Positions 8,026-16,294 of a DNA stretch of 64,000 nucleotides are shown in pieces. How positions within the stretch are numbered: position 1 is the stretch's first letter; each line of letters begins with the position of its first letter. Position numbers and translations under genes: made by a program. The DNA is from SIG351 sp045627045 (GTDB taxonomy: Bacteria; Bacillota; Clostridia; HGM11327), in the NCBI GenBank assembly GCA_045627045.1, contig JAZQMY010000056.1, positions 51,369 through 115,368 of the forward strand. Direction: 5' to 3'. Below the pieces are notes generated by a model. The model ran no database searches, was not told the origin of the DNA, and was given only the letters and a program-made list of their open reading frames with translations.

Positions 8026-9522
8026 ATGAACAGACTTTATAAAAGAATAGTATTGTTTGGTGTTGACGGTGCTGGTGCATTTTTCCGTGAGGCAGACACC
8101 CCGAATATTGACAGAATATTCAAAAACGGTTCCCGTACATATGACGGGATAACTGCCCTTCCTTCGATAAGCGCTGAGTGCTGGGGATCAATGCTCCACG
8201 GAGTTGATCCTTCTGCTCACAAAATGACAAACGGCTCAATACAAGTGAAACAGGCAATGAGCGATTCGCGCTATCCGTCTTTTTTCAGAGTGATAAGAGA
8301 GAATTATCCAGATGCGGTGCTTGCTTCATTTACCACATGGTCGGCGATAAACAGAGGAATAATCGAAAACGACATCGGCGTTATCAAAGTGAACGGAGAC
8401 GAAAGAACAGTCACAGATAAAGCTGTTGAATTTGTCAGCAATAATGAGTTCGATCTTCTTTTCGTCATGTATGAGGAGGTCGATCTGAAGGGACATCATA
8501 ATGGCTATGGCTCACAGAGACATCTTGAGGAGATAACTCAAAGCGACAGATATATCGGAGAGATATACGATGCTCTTGAAAAAAGAGGAATGGTTGAGGA
8601 TACTCTCTTTATTGTATCGCCTGATCATGGCGGCACGATTTACGGCAATCATGGCGGAGATACAAAGGAAGAGATGCAGATAATGATAGCAGTTGCCGGA
8701 AAAGGAGTAATCAATGGAACAATGGGCGGGGATGAGCCTGTTTATGTAAAATCCGTTGCGGCTATTATTTTATACGGTATGGGACTGGGTATTCCGGAGA
8801 CGTGGACGGCGAATGTTCCGTTGAATTTGTTTGAAAACTATAATGAACAGGAGCGAATAAGAGTGGAGGACAGACAGGAAGTCACACGGGATATACTCAA
8901 TGACGGGCTTATCAGAACGCCTATCTGGTTTGAAGGCTCAATGCTCGAATATATGAATCATGATATAGTTCAGACAGTGGGTGAAATCACTTTTCATCCG
9001 GGAATACACAGAGAGTCTGCTGACTTATCAAAAGGATATGTTCTTTTGAAAAGATACAAGGTTGGTATTGACAGCTTTGCGGTTGGAATAAGGATAAAGT
9101 ACACTGAATTCAATCACGACGAAGTCCTTTTTTCAAATTCAAGAGCAAAAGATCCGAATTTTAATGGATTTAATGCTATTCTGACAAAAGGCGGAGTAAC
9201 GTTCAGGATAGGAAACGGCAGATACGGTCAGAAATTTGACTTTGATTTTGAACACAAACCAAATGAATGGTTCAGTTTTATTGTTTCAATTGACAGAGAT
9301 AATCAGAAGATCTCAGCTTTTTTTAATTATGAGCTTATCACAGAGTATGCCATAAATGAAGAATTCCGTACTTCTACGCTTGATTCGCTTGATTTCGGAA
9401 TAGGAATGGACGGTATGGAGGAGTATCCTTACCATCTAGAAGCACTTCTTTCTGAACTTTATATATTCAGAATAGCGGTAAACGAAGCTGATATGATAAA
9501 AATCAAGGAACAGTACGATTGA
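8026..9522 (+). CDS. Type I phosphodiesterase fused to a LamG-like beta-sandwich domain
   Basis: A 498-residue protein. Residues 1-270 are a close paralogue of the preceding gene and keep the same catalytic positions (D14, likely nucleophile S49 in LPSISAECWG, DLKGHHNGYG, SPDHGG, NHGGD). Residues about 310-498 form an extra domain with alternating beta strands (VGIRIKYTEFNHDEVLFSN, NEWFSFIVSIDRDNQKISAFF, FGIGMDGMEEYPYHLEALLSELYIFRIAV) typical of LamG/concanavalin-A-like carbohydrate-binding folds. Such a domain in a protein without a signal peptide is unusual. The gene is 3 bp from its paralogue and overlaps the next gene, so it belongs to a tight operon created by tandem duplication. Confidence 0.8.
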   Translation: MNRLYKRIVLFGVDGAGAFFREADTPNIDRIFKNGSRTYDGITALPSISAECWGSMLHGVDPSAHKMTNGSIQVKQAMSDSRYPSFFRVIRENYPDAVLASFTTWSAINRGIIENDIGVIKVNGDERTVTDKAVEFVSNNEFDLLFVMYEEVDLKGHHNGYGSQRHLEEITQSDRYIGEIYDALEKRGMVEDTLFIVSPDHGGTIYGNHGGDTKEEMQIMIAVAGKGVINGTMGGDEPVYVKSVAAIILYGMGLGIPETWTANVPLNLFENYNEQERIRVEDRQEVTRDILNDGLIRTPIWFEGSMLEYMNHDIVQTVGEITFHPGIHRESADLSKGYVLLKRYKVGIDSFAVGIRIKYTEFNHDEVLFSNSRAKDPNFNGFNAILTKGGVTFRIGNGRYGQKFDFDFEHKPNEWFSFIVSIDRDNQKISAFFNYELITEYAINEEFRTSTLDSLDFGIGMDGMEEYPYHLEALLSELYIFRIAVNEADMIKIKEQYD

Positions 9523-10091
9523 CGATGATGAAGCAAATGAAAGATTATTTAAGAAAAAATATCGCGAATATACTCACGGCATCCAGATTTTTCATTGCAA
9601 TGGCGTTGCTGATACTGTATTTTACAAATTCGGAGAATTGGTTCTGGAGATGTCTTGCATTATTTTTGCTTGGCTGCCTGACGGATATTTTTGACGGTAT
9701 TGTTGCAAGAAAAACGGATTCTGTAAGCAATACCGGAAAGATACTCGATCCGTTCTGCGATAAGGCGATGATGCTGTGTATGCTTTTGGTGCTTGCACTT
9801 GGAGGATACGTTTATATGTGGGCATTTGTCCTTCTGGCGATAAAAGAGCTTCTTATGATAATCGGTTCATTATTCTTCCTCAATAAAAAGATCGTAGTGA
9901 TGTCGAATTGGTATGGAAAGTCAGCAACGATACTTTTGAGTTTTTCTGTTGTGCTTGCGGTAGCTGGATTAAGACCGTTCAGCGATTGGGCACTTGCAGT
10001 ATCGCTTATGTGGACGTTTGCTACTATGGTGCAGTATGCGACTTTGTATTATAAGCAGATAAAAGAAAACAAAAGAACTGAAAACAATTGA
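9519..10091 (+). CDS. CDP-alcohol phosphatidyltransferase family membrane protein
   Basis: A 190-residue membrane protein. It carries the CDP-alcohol phosphotransferase signature: DIFDGIVAR, eight residues, then GKILDPFCDK, with both Asp pairs present. This matches the D-G-x2-A-R-x8-G-x3-D-x3-D pattern of PgsA-like enzymes that transfer a phosphatidyl group from CDP-diacylglycerol to an alcohol. The TTG at 9519 overlaps the previous stop and has AAGGA nine bases upstream; ATG codons at 9525 and 9528 are alternatives. Its place next to phosphodiesterases and a sugar isomerase-like gene suggests a specialised lipid headgroup and not general phosphatidylglycerol synthesis (inference). Confidence 0.82.
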   Translation: MTMMKQMKDYLRKNIANILTASRFFIAMALLILYFTNSENWFWRCLALFLLGCLTDIFDGIVARKTDSVSNTGKILDPFCDKAMMLCMLLVLALGGYVYMWAFVLLAIKELLMIIGSLFFLNKKIVVMSNWYGKSATILLSFSVVLAVAGLRPFSDWALAVSLMWTFATMVQYATLYYKQIKENKRTENN

Positions 10092-10120
10092 TTTTTCAGC
10101 AGATAATGACAGGAAAAGAC

Positions 10121-10149
10121 TTGCAATTTTTGAACTTTAAGTGTAAAAT
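10121..10149 (+). promoter_or_regulatory. Sigma-A type promoter for the sugar isomerase-like gene
   Basis: TTGCAA (10121-10126), 17-bp spacer, TAAAAT (10144-10149). A TTAGGAGGA ribosome binding site follows just before the ATG at 10183. Confidence 0.7.
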
Positions 10150-10182
10150 ATATATAAGATTTATTCTTAGGAGGAATATAAT

Positions 10183-11151
10183 ATGAAATTAGGTGTAGTA
10201 GGTGCTCTGTTCAGCAACAGACCCCTCAAGGATGCTCTTGATTACCTCAAGACACTCGGTGTTCAGATGATAGAAATCGGTACGGGCGGCTTCCCGGGCG
10301 ATGCACATTGCAAACCCGCAGAGCTTCTTGCCGATGAAAAGAAACTTGAAGAATTCAAGAAAACGATAGCTGATTCAGGCATTGAAATAAGCGCATTTGC
10401 TTGCCACGGCAACCCTGTTCACCCTGACAAGGAAAAGGCTGCAGAATTCTGCACAGCTTTCAACAATACTGTTCTTCTCGCAGAGAAGATGGGAATCGAC
10501 AGAATCATTACATTCTCAGGCTGCCCGGGCGGCTCAAAGGATGACAAGACTCCGAACTGGGTAACATGCCCTTGGCCGGATGATTTCCTTTCTATCCTTG
10601 ATTATCAGTGGAATGAGGTTCTCGTTCCTTACTGGAAGGAAGCTGTAAAGTTCGCTGAAGCTCACGGCATCAAGAAGATCGCTCTTGAAATGCACCCCGG
10701 CTTCTGCGTTTACAACCCGGAGACACTTCTCAAGCTCCGTAAGGCTGTAGGAAGCGATATAATCGGCGCAAACTTTGACCCGAGCCATTTGTTCTGGCAG
10801 GGAATTGAGCCTGTTGCAGCTATCAGAGAGCTCGGCGATGCTATCCATTACGTTCATGCAAAGGATACAAGAATTGATGCTATCAACACAGCTAAGTACG
10901 GCGTTCTTGATACAAAGCATTATACAGACGAAATCCATCGTTCATGGATATTCCGTTCAGTAGGCTATGGCCACGATATGCAGGTTTGGAGAGATATCGT
11001 AAGCAACCTCAAGCTTGTAGGCTATGATGACGTTCTCAGCATTGAGCATGAGGACAGCCTTATGTCGCCGACTGAGGGCTTTGAAAAGGCAGTTAAGTTC
11101 CTTAAGGATGCCATCATTTCAGAGTCAGCAGGCGAGATCTGGTGGGCTTGA
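10183..11151 (+). CDS. Sugar phosphate isomerase/epimerase-like TIM-barrel protein
   Basis: A 322-residue xylose-isomerase-like (AP endonuclease 2 superfamily) barrel. Expected metal-site residues are in place: E169 in ALEMHPG, D199 and H202 in NFDPSH, H225 in HYVHAKD and E288 in SIEHED. Family members isomerise or epimerise sugars, inositol derivatives or their phosphates. It has its own promoter, a near-perfect Shine-Dalgarno sequence and a strong terminator, and its codon use resembles well-expressed genes, so it is probably an abundant enzyme. It follows the phosphodiesterase/phosphatidyltransferase genes and may process the released sugar or cyclitol (inference). Confidence 0.82.
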   Translation: MKLGVVGALFSNRPLKDALDYLKTLGVQMIEIGTGGFPGDAHCKPAELLADEKKLEEFKKTIADSGIEISAFACHGNPVHPDKEKAAEFCTAFNNTVLLAEKMGIDRIITFSGCPGGSKDDKTPNWVTCPWPDDFLSILDYQWNEVLVPYWKEAVKFAEAHGIKKIALEMHPGFCVYNPETLLKLRKAVGSDIIGANFDPSHLFWQGIEPVAAIRELGDAIHYVHAKDTRIDAINTAKYGVLDTKHYTDEIHRSWIFRSVGYGHDMQVWRDIVSNLKLVGYDDVLSIEHEDSLMSPTEGFEKAVKFLKDAIISESAGEIWWA

Positions 11152-11165
11152 TAAAAAACATTCTG

Positions 11166-11197
11166 ACCGTATCGGATTATTCCGGTACGGTTTTTTA
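11166..11197 (+). terminator. Rho-independent terminator after the sugar isomerase-like gene
   Basis: Stem ACCGTATCGGA (11166-11176) / TCCGGTACGGT (11181-11191), loop TTAT, followed by a run of T. Confidence 0.9.
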
Positions 11198-11213
11198 TTA
11201 TGCAATATTTTAC

Positions 11214-11242
11214 TTGACAAATCGGGAATTTTGGTGTAAAAT
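11214..11242 (+). promoter_or_regulatory. Promoter of the MarR regulator
   Basis: TTGACA (11214-11219), 17-bp spacer, TAAAAT (11237-11242). The predicted start site near 11249 falls inside a perfect palindrome, an arrangement expected for autorepression. Confidence 0.82.
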
Positions 11243-11243
11243 G

Positions 11244-11269
11244 TTTTTAGTTAGGTATCTAACTAAAAA
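11244..11269. promoter_or_regulatory. Perfect palindromic operator, probable MarR binding site
   Basis: TTTTTAGTTAG (11244-11254), 4-bp centre GTAT, CTAACTAAAAA (11259-11269): perfect 11-bp arms. It begins two bases after the -10 box and ends 27 bp before the marR start codon. Confidence 0.82.
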
Positions 11270-11296
11270 TAAAGGATCAAAAGGATCTTTCTGATT

Positions 11297-11767
11297 ATGG
11301 ATAAGAACAATAAGCTTCCGGCAGAGGAAACAAGGCCTTGCCCGGAAGAAATGCCTACAATGATGCTTCTGAATGACGTATCGAAGCTTTTTCACGATAA
11401 ATTAAGGGGATATAACGAGAGTGTCGGCGTGCCTGACGGTTTCAGACGTATTCTATTTGAACTTCGCAGAGGCGACGGCAAAACACAGCTTGAAATATCG
11501 AGAATGACTCATCTCAAGGCACCGACTGTCAGCGTGGCACTTCAGAAAATGGAGCTAGCAGGGTTGGTTGAGAGAAAAACGGATGAAGAGGATATGCGTC
11601 AGAGCAGAGTGTTCATAACGGATAAGGGCAGAGAGATTATGGGCATTGTTCATTCCAATCTGAAAAAGGCGGAGAAAATCACTCTGGAGCCTATTACGCC
11701 GGAGGAAGAGGAGCAGCTGAAAACAATATTGCTCAAGATGAGAAAGCCGCTGATAGAGGAAGAATAA
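11297..11767 (+). CDS. MarR family transcriptional regulator
   Basis: A 156-residue protein with a MarR winged helix: EISRMTHLKAPTVSVALQKM is the recognition-helix region, followed by the wing ERKTDEEDMRQSRVFITDKGREI. Dimerisation helices lie at both ends. Members sense small molecules or phenolics and usually repress their own operon. A perfect palindrome overlaps the predicted transcription start, so autoregulation is likely. No transporter or detoxification gene is cotranscribed; a terminator follows and the next gene has its own promoter, so the regulator is an orphan and its target set lies elsewhere. The N-terminal extension with ETRPCPEEMP is slightly longer than usual. Confidence 0.9.
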   Translation: MDKNNKLPAEETRPCPEEMPTMMLLNDVSKLFHDKLRGYNESVGVPDGFRRILFELRRGDGKTQLEISRMTHLKAPTVSVALQKMELAGLVERKTDEEDMRQSRVFITDKGREIMGIVHSNLKKAEKITLEPITPEEEEQLKTILLKMRKPLIEEE

Positions 11768-11839
11768 AAAGCTATTGAGGCATTGCTTTTGCAAATAAAG
11801 CAGGTTTGATCAAATAATATACTGAATCGGATATAACTT

Positions 11840-11870
11840 GGGGCGAAAAATAGTTTTTTGCCTCTTTTTT
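11840..11870 (+). terminator. Terminator after the MarR gene
   Basis: GGGGCGAAAAA (11840-11850) pairs, with two G-T pairs, to TTTTTTGCCTC, which runs into a T tract. It lies about 70 bp after the marR stop. Confidence 0.65.
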
Positions 11871-11882
11871 ATTAAATAATTA

Positions 11883-11911
11883 TTGAAAAAATACAGGATG
11901 TGTGTTATACT
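11883..11911 (+). promoter_or_regulatory. Promoter upstream of the site-2-protease-like / scpAB genes
   Basis: TTGAAA (11883-11888), 17-bp spacer, TATACT (11906-11911). The start codon of the membrane protein gene is at 11973. Confidence 0.7.
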
Positions 11912-11972
11912 ATACATTATAGTGAAAAATAGTGAAAAAGTTCAGATGCCTTTGAGGCAGAAAGGATAAAAG

Positions 11973-12704
11973 ATGTACGAGTACCTCATATATTTTATTC
12001 AGAACGGATTTGCGGTGTTCCTCTTTACCGTTCCGGCATTCGTATTATCGCTTCTTGCAGGAGAATATGTAAGAGCGATGGTGATCAAAAATTATCTGGG
12101 ATATGAGATACCGAGAAATCCGAAAGAATACCTTTCTGTTTCCGGAACGATAGTCGGCTGTATTTTCGGCTACGGCTGGGCAAAGAAAAGAGAGTACAAC
12201 GATTCATCCCTTTCAAAAGGCAAGAGGCTGGTAATTGCGTTGTCCGGCTTTATTGGCAATATCTGCTTTACGGTCATTCTTTTACTTATCCAGGCTTTTA
12301 TCATGACTGTTGCTCTGTGGATGGGATTGAAGCTTACAGGTGCTCTTGACTGGACGCTTTTCGCATTCAATATTTTCATCTGGAGCTCAACGGCGCTTGC
12401 TTTCACAAGATTGCTCATAATTCCGGGCTTTGACGGATATGATGTTGTCAAGATACTGTTCTTTGACAGAAAAAACGGCAAAAAGCTCAGGGCATTCGAG
12501 AATTCGGGCAAATGGATATTTTTTATTCTTGCTCTTTTCTCATTCCTGCTCTATGCCATAGCACTCGCCAACCTCAGCATCCTGTTGTATGTCGTTGAAT
12601 CACCGACTTCAGCGCTTCTGACGGTTCTCGGGAAGCTTCAGACGGCATTTGTAAATATACTGACGAATTACGGGCTTAATAATTCCGGCTGGCTTATCGG
12701 CTGA
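11973..12704 (+). CDS. Site-2 protease (M50) family membrane protein with degenerate active site
   Basis: A 243-residue membrane protein. Its landmarks align with the small M50 family found beside scpAB in many Firmicutes: GYGWAK (family FGWAKPV) at residues 66-71, SGFIGN (family GPLSN) at 91-96, and IPGFDGYDV (family PPLDG) at 150-158 with D154 kept. The HExxH zinc motif is replaced by G30-E31-Y-V-R34 in LAGEYVRAM: both histidines are missing although the Glu is kept. It is therefore probably a non-catalytic pseudoprotease that may bind or chaperone membrane proteins (inference). It has its own promoter and sits 20 bp before scpA. Confidence 0.65.
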   Translation: MYEYLIYFIQNGFAVFLFTVPAFVLSLLAGEYVRAMVIKNYLGYEIPRNPKEYLSVSGTIVGCIFGYGWAKKREYNDSSLSKGKRLVIALSGFIGNICFTVILLLIQAFIMTVALWMGLKLTGALDWTLFAFNIFIWSSTALAFTRLLIIPGFDGYDVVKILFFDRKNGKKLRAFENSGKWIFFILALFSFLLYAIALANLSILLYVVESPTSALLTVLGKLQTAFVNILTNYGLNNSGWLIG

Positions 12705-12724
12705 AGTAAAGTAATATAAATAGA

Positions 12725-13471
12725 ATGTACGAAATAAATATTGAAACATTTCAGGGCCCTCTTGATGTACTGCTCTCTCTCATTTCAAAGCAGAAGGTGA
12801 GCATAGAGGACGTATCCATTGCCGAGATAACGGATCAATATCTTGATTATCTCAAGGAAATGCAGGAGATGGACATTGAGGTCACATCGGAATTTACCGT
12901 TATGGCTTCGATACTTCTTTATATCAAATCAAAGAGCATGCTTCCGAAGACGGAAGAGGATGAGGAGGAAGGCGATCCTGAGGAGGAGCTTCGCCGCAGA
13001 CTCATAGAATATAAGATGATAAAGGAAGCATCATTGATCCTTTCGCAGAGAGAAAGCGAATTCGCAGGTGTCTATACAAAGCTTCCGGAGGAAATCGTCG
13101 TTGACGAAGCCAATATGGAGCTGAAGGACATCAAGCCTTCAAGACTTGCGGAAGCCTTCGGAAAGATCCTTTCCAGAAAGCCTTACCTTGCGCCTGAGGA
13201 AAAGGTCATGAAGATGAAGCGTGATCCTATGACGATCACACAGGCGATGGATTACATACAGTTCATGTTGGTGGACAGACCGGCGGTTCTGTTTGAAGAG
13301 ATTTTTGAACATTACGATTCAAGGCAGGAAATCGTGACCTTATTCATAGGCATGCTTGAACTGCTGAAAGAAAATATCATTACGGTTAATCAGGAGCATA
13401 CCTTTGCACCTATCACCGTTTTAAGGGGCAGACAATGGATGAAAGAGAAAGAAGCGAGCGAACAGGAATAA
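12725..13471 (+). CDS. scpA: Segregation and condensation protein A
   Basis: A 248-residue kleisin. The N-terminus INIETFQGPLDVLLSLISKQKVSIEDVSIAEITDQYLDYL is the ScpA signature, with an acidic linker (EEDEEEGDPEEE) at about 80-90 and a C-terminal winged helix (EIVTLFIGMLELLKENIITV). ScpA bridges SMC ATPase heads and binds ScpB, promoting chromosome organisation and segregation. It overlaps scpB by 37 bp, which implies coupled translation. Length and motifs are normal for Clostridia. The Shine-Dalgarno sequence is weak, so translation may depend on the upstream gene. Confidence 0.95.
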   Translation: MYEINIETFQGPLDVLLSLISKQKVSIEDVSIAEITDQYLDYLKEMQEMDIEVTSEFTVMASILLYIKSKSMLPKTEEDEEEGDPEEELRRRLIEYKMIKEASLILSQRESEFAGVYTKLPEEIVVDEANMELKDIKPSRLAEAFGKILSRKPYLAPEEKVMKMKRDPMTITQAMDYIQFMLVDRPAVLFEEIFEHYDSRQEIVTLFIGMLELLKENIITVNQEHTFAPITVLRGRQWMKEKEASEQE

Positions 13472-13977
13472 TAGAATCCGTTATGTTTATGGCGGGAGAG
13501 CCCGTGAAGCTTTGTGACATTGCAAAACTCTTTGAAATAAGCGAAGAAGAGGCAAAGGAAGCAATGCTTGATGCGACAGAAACATTCGAAAGAGAGAAAA
13601 GAGGACTTCAGATACTAGCTCTCGGAGACTGCTATCAGCTCACCACAAGAAGCGAGTTTGCTCCGTGGATTGATAAATTTACAGGCGTTGACAGAAAAAA
13701 GTCATTGCCGAATTCACTTGTCGAGACTGTTGCCGTTATAGCGTACAAACAGCCTATCACAAGGGCAGAGGTTGAATATGTAAGGGGGGTCAAGTGCGAT
13801 TACTCCGTAAAGAAGCTTCTTGAGCTCGGGCTCATCGATCAGGCGGGCAGAAAAGAAGTTCCCGGCAAGCCGTTCCTCTACGTTACAACACCCAAATTTT
13901 TGAAAACATTCGGTATTTCTTCTCTTGAGGAGCTTCCTGTTGTGGAGGTTTCGGAAGAAAATGCCGATGAAGAATAA
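13435..13977 (+). CDS. scpB: Segregation and condensation protein B
   Basis: A 180-residue protein with two winged helices. Diagnostic blocks are ESVMFMAGEPVKLCDIAKLF, the QLTTRSEF region, and the second winged helix LVETVAVIAYKQPITRAEVEYVRGVKCDYSVKKLLELGLI followed by GKPFLYVTTPKFLKTFG. ScpB dimers bind ScpA in the SMC condensin complex. The start lies inside scpA, a common overlap for this pair. The tail after residue 170 is short and acidic. Nothing atypical. Confidence 0.95.
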   Translation: MDERERSERTGIIESVMFMAGEPVKLCDIAKLFEISEEEAKEAMLDATETFEREKRGLQILALGDCYQLTTRSEFAPWIDKFTGVDRKKSLPNSLVETVAVIAYKQPITRAEVEYVRGVKCDYSVKKLLELGLIDQAGRKEVPGKPFLYVTTPKFLKTFGISSLEELPVVEVSEENADEE

Positions 13978-14019
13978 AAAACCAGAAAAATTTTTGTTAT
14001 TGAAAGGAAATAGCAAACA

Positions 14020-14874
14020 ATGTATAAGATCTTAAGAAAAAAGGAGCTCAACCCCACTGTAACACTTATGGAAGTTGAAGCACCTCTTATTGCAAGAAAG
14101 GCAGAACCGGGACAGTTCATCATTCTCCGTGTAGATGATTGCGGAGAGAGAATTCCTCTCACTATAGCTGATTTTGACCGTGAAAAGGGCTCAGTTACGA
14201 TTATCTTCCAGATAGTCGGAGCAACAACAGAAAAGCTCAATCATCTAAACGAAGGCGATTATATCTGTGATTTCGTAGGTCCTCTCGGAAAGAAGACAAA
14301 TACGGAAGGCAAGAAAAAGGTCGCAGTTGTCGGCGGCGGCGTTGGCTCTGCCATTGCATATCCGGTAGCAAAGAAGTTCTTTGAGCAGGGAACAGAGGTT
14401 CACGTTATCGTAGGCTTCAGAACAAAGGATCTTGTTATCCTTGAGGACGAATTCAGAGCCGCAAGCAACAAGTTCATTCTTATGTCAGATGACGGCAGCT
14501 GCGGTGAAAAAGGACTTGTTACGGATGCACTCAAGAAGCTTATCGACAGCGGTGAACAGTATGATGAGGTCATTACGATCGGACCGCTCATCATGATGAA
14601 GTTTGTATGCAAGCTCACAAAGGAGTACGGCATAAAGACTGTTGCTTCAATGAACCCGATAATGATAGACGGAACAGGTATGTGCGGCGGATGCAGACTT
14701 TCTCTTATTCAGGACGGAAAGAGAGTTACGAAGTTTGCGTGCGTTGACGGCCCGGAATTTGACGGCCACGAGATAGACTTTGACGAGGCTATGGCAAGAG
14801 GCTCCATGTATAAGCCTTTTGAGATTGAAGCAAGAGAAAAGGTCTGCAATCTTTTCAAGCAGGAGGTAAAATAA
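14020..14874 (+). CDS. nfnA: NfnA-type FAD/NAD(P)-binding subunit (ferredoxin-NADP reductase-like)
   Basis: A 284-residue flavoprotein of the sulfide/dihydroorotate dehydrogenase-like group. It has an N-terminal FAD-binding barrel (AEPGQFIILRVDD, ERIPLTIADFD), an NAD(P) Rossmann motif VAVVGGGVGSAIAYPVAKK and a C-terminal [2Fe-2S] cysteine set in GMCGGCRLSL and KFACVDGPEFDGHEID. With the next gene it forms NfnAB, which in Clostridia bifurcates electrons between NADPH, NAD+ and ferredoxin. The two genes are 2 bp apart. The alternative annotation is a glutamate synthase-associated subunit, but no large GltA-type subunit lies nearby, so NfnAB is favoured. Confidence 0.85.
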   Translation: MYKILRKKELNPTVTLMEVEAPLIARKAEPGQFIILRVDDCGERIPLTIADFDREKGSVTIIFQIVGATTEKLNHLNEGDYICDFVGPLGKKTNTEGKKKVAVVGGGVGSAIAYPVAKKFFEQGTEVHVIVGFRTKDLVILEDEFRAASNKFILMSDDGSCGEKGLVTDALKKLIDSGEQYDEVITIGPLIMMKFVCKLTKEYGIKTVASMNPIMIDGTGMCGGCRLSLIQDGKRVTKFACVDGPEFDGHEIDFDEAMARGSMYKPFEIEAREKVCNLFKQEVK

Positions 14875-14876
14875 TT

Positions 14877-16259
14877 ATGCCTAATATGTCATTAAAGAAA
14901 AACGAAATGCCTTCACAGGCTCCCGATATAAGAAATAAGAATTTCCTTGAAGTTACTCTCGGTTATTCAGAGGAGCAGGCAATAGACGAGGCAAAGCGTT
15001 GCCTTAACTGTAAGAATCATCCCTGTGTCGGCGGTTGTCCGGTTCAGATACATATCCCGGAATTTATTTCACACGTTGCAAACGGTGAATTCGAGGAAGC
15101 ATATCAGGTCATTTCCCGGTCAAGCTCACTTCCGGCAGTATGCGGAAGAGTTTGTCCTCAGGAAACACAGTGCGAAAGCAAGTGCGTAAGAGGAATCAAG
15201 GGCGAGCCTGTTGCGATCGGCAGACTTGAGAGATTCGTTGCCGACTGGCATAATGCAAACTCAACGGCAGCTCCTGTTGTTCCTGCTTCAAACGGCCACA
15301 AGGTTGCCGTGATCGGTTCAGGCCCGTCAGGACTTGCTTGCGCAGGCGATCTTGCAAAGAAGGGCTACAAGGTTACGATTTTTGAAGCACTTCACACTGC
15401 AGGCGGCGTGCTTGTTTACGGTATCCCTGAATTCCGTCTTCCGAAGGCTATTGTCAAGAAGGAGATAGAAGGACTCAAGGCTCTCGGCGTAGACATTCAG
15501 ACGAACGTTGTAATCGGCAAGACTCTCTCAATCGAGGAACTCAAGACAGAGTTCGGCTTTGAAGCTGTCTTTATCGGCTCCGGAGCAGGTCTTCCTATGT
15601 TCATGAATATTCCCGGCGAAAACCTCAAAGGCGTTTATTCCGCAAACGAATTCCTCACTAGAATCAACCTCATGAAGGCTTATCAGCCTGACAGCGCAAC
15701 GCCTATCCAGCACCCTGCAAAGGTTGCGGTAGTCGGCGGCGGAAACGTTGCTATGGACGCGGCAAGAAGCGCAAAGAGACTCGGAGCAGAGGTTTATATC
15801 GTTTACAGACGCGGTATGGAAGAGCTTCCTGCAAGACGTGAAGAGGTTGAGCACGCAATGGAAGAGGGCATCGTATTCAAGCTCCTCACAAATCCGACAG
15901 AGATCCTCGGCGACGAAAAAGGCAATGTAAATGCCATCAAGTGCGTTGAGATGGAGCTCGGTGAACCTGATGCCTCAGGCAGACGTAAGCCTGTTGTAAA
16001 GCCTGACTCTGAATTTACTCTTGATGTTGATTGCGTGATCATGTCACTCGGTACTTCTCCGAATCCGCTCATCAAGTCAACAACAGAAGGTCTTCAGACA
16101 ACTCCGAAGGGCTGCATTGTGGCAGACGAGAACGGCCTTACATCGGTTGAGAATGTTTATGCAGGCGGTGACGCAGTTACAGGTGCTGCAACTGTAATCC
16201 TCGCTATGGGCGCAGGTAAGACGGCAGCGGCCGCAATAGACGAAAAGCTCAGCAAATAA
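14877..16259 (+). CDS. nfnB: NfnB-type NADPH/ferredoxin oxidoreductase subunit (GltD-like)
   Basis: A 460-residue protein. An N-terminal ferredoxin-like domain supplies [4Fe-4S] ligands in CLNCKNHPCVGGCPV and CGRVCPQETQCESKC. It is followed by an FAD site (VAVIGSGPSGLACAGDLAKKG) and an NADPH site (VAVVGGGNVAMDAARSAKRLGAE). The C-terminus has the FAD closing motif VYAGGDAVTGAATVILAMGAGKTAA. It matches the GltD/NfnB family (annotated gltA in many clostridia). With NfnA it probably interconverts NADPH, NADH and reduced ferredoxin in the cytoplasm. A strong bidirectional terminator follows. Confidence 0.87.
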   Translation: MPNMSLKKNEMPSQAPDIRNKNFLEVTLGYSEEQAIDEAKRCLNCKNHPCVGGCPVQIHIPEFISHVANGEFEEAYQVISRSSSLPAVCGRVCPQETQCESKCVRGIKGEPVAIGRLERFVADWHNANSTAAPVVPASNGHKVAVIGSGPSGLACAGDLAKKGYKVTIFEALHTAGGVLVYGIPEFRLPKAIVKKEIEGLKALGVDIQTNVVIGKTLSIEELKTEFGFEAVFIGSGAGLPMFMNIPGENLKGVYSANEFLTRINLMKAYQPDSATPIQHPAKVAVVGGGNVAMDAARSAKRLGAEVYIVYRRGMEELPARREEVEHAMEEGIVFKLLTNPTEILGDEKGNVNAIKCVEMELGEPDASGRRKPVVKPDSEFTLDVDCVIMSLGTSPNPLIKSTTEGLQTTPKGCIVADENGLTSVENVYAGGDAVTGAATVILAMGAGKTAAAAIDEKLSK

Positions 16260-16294
16260 TCTGCTTTTGCAAATACAGAAAAAAGATAAAAGAA

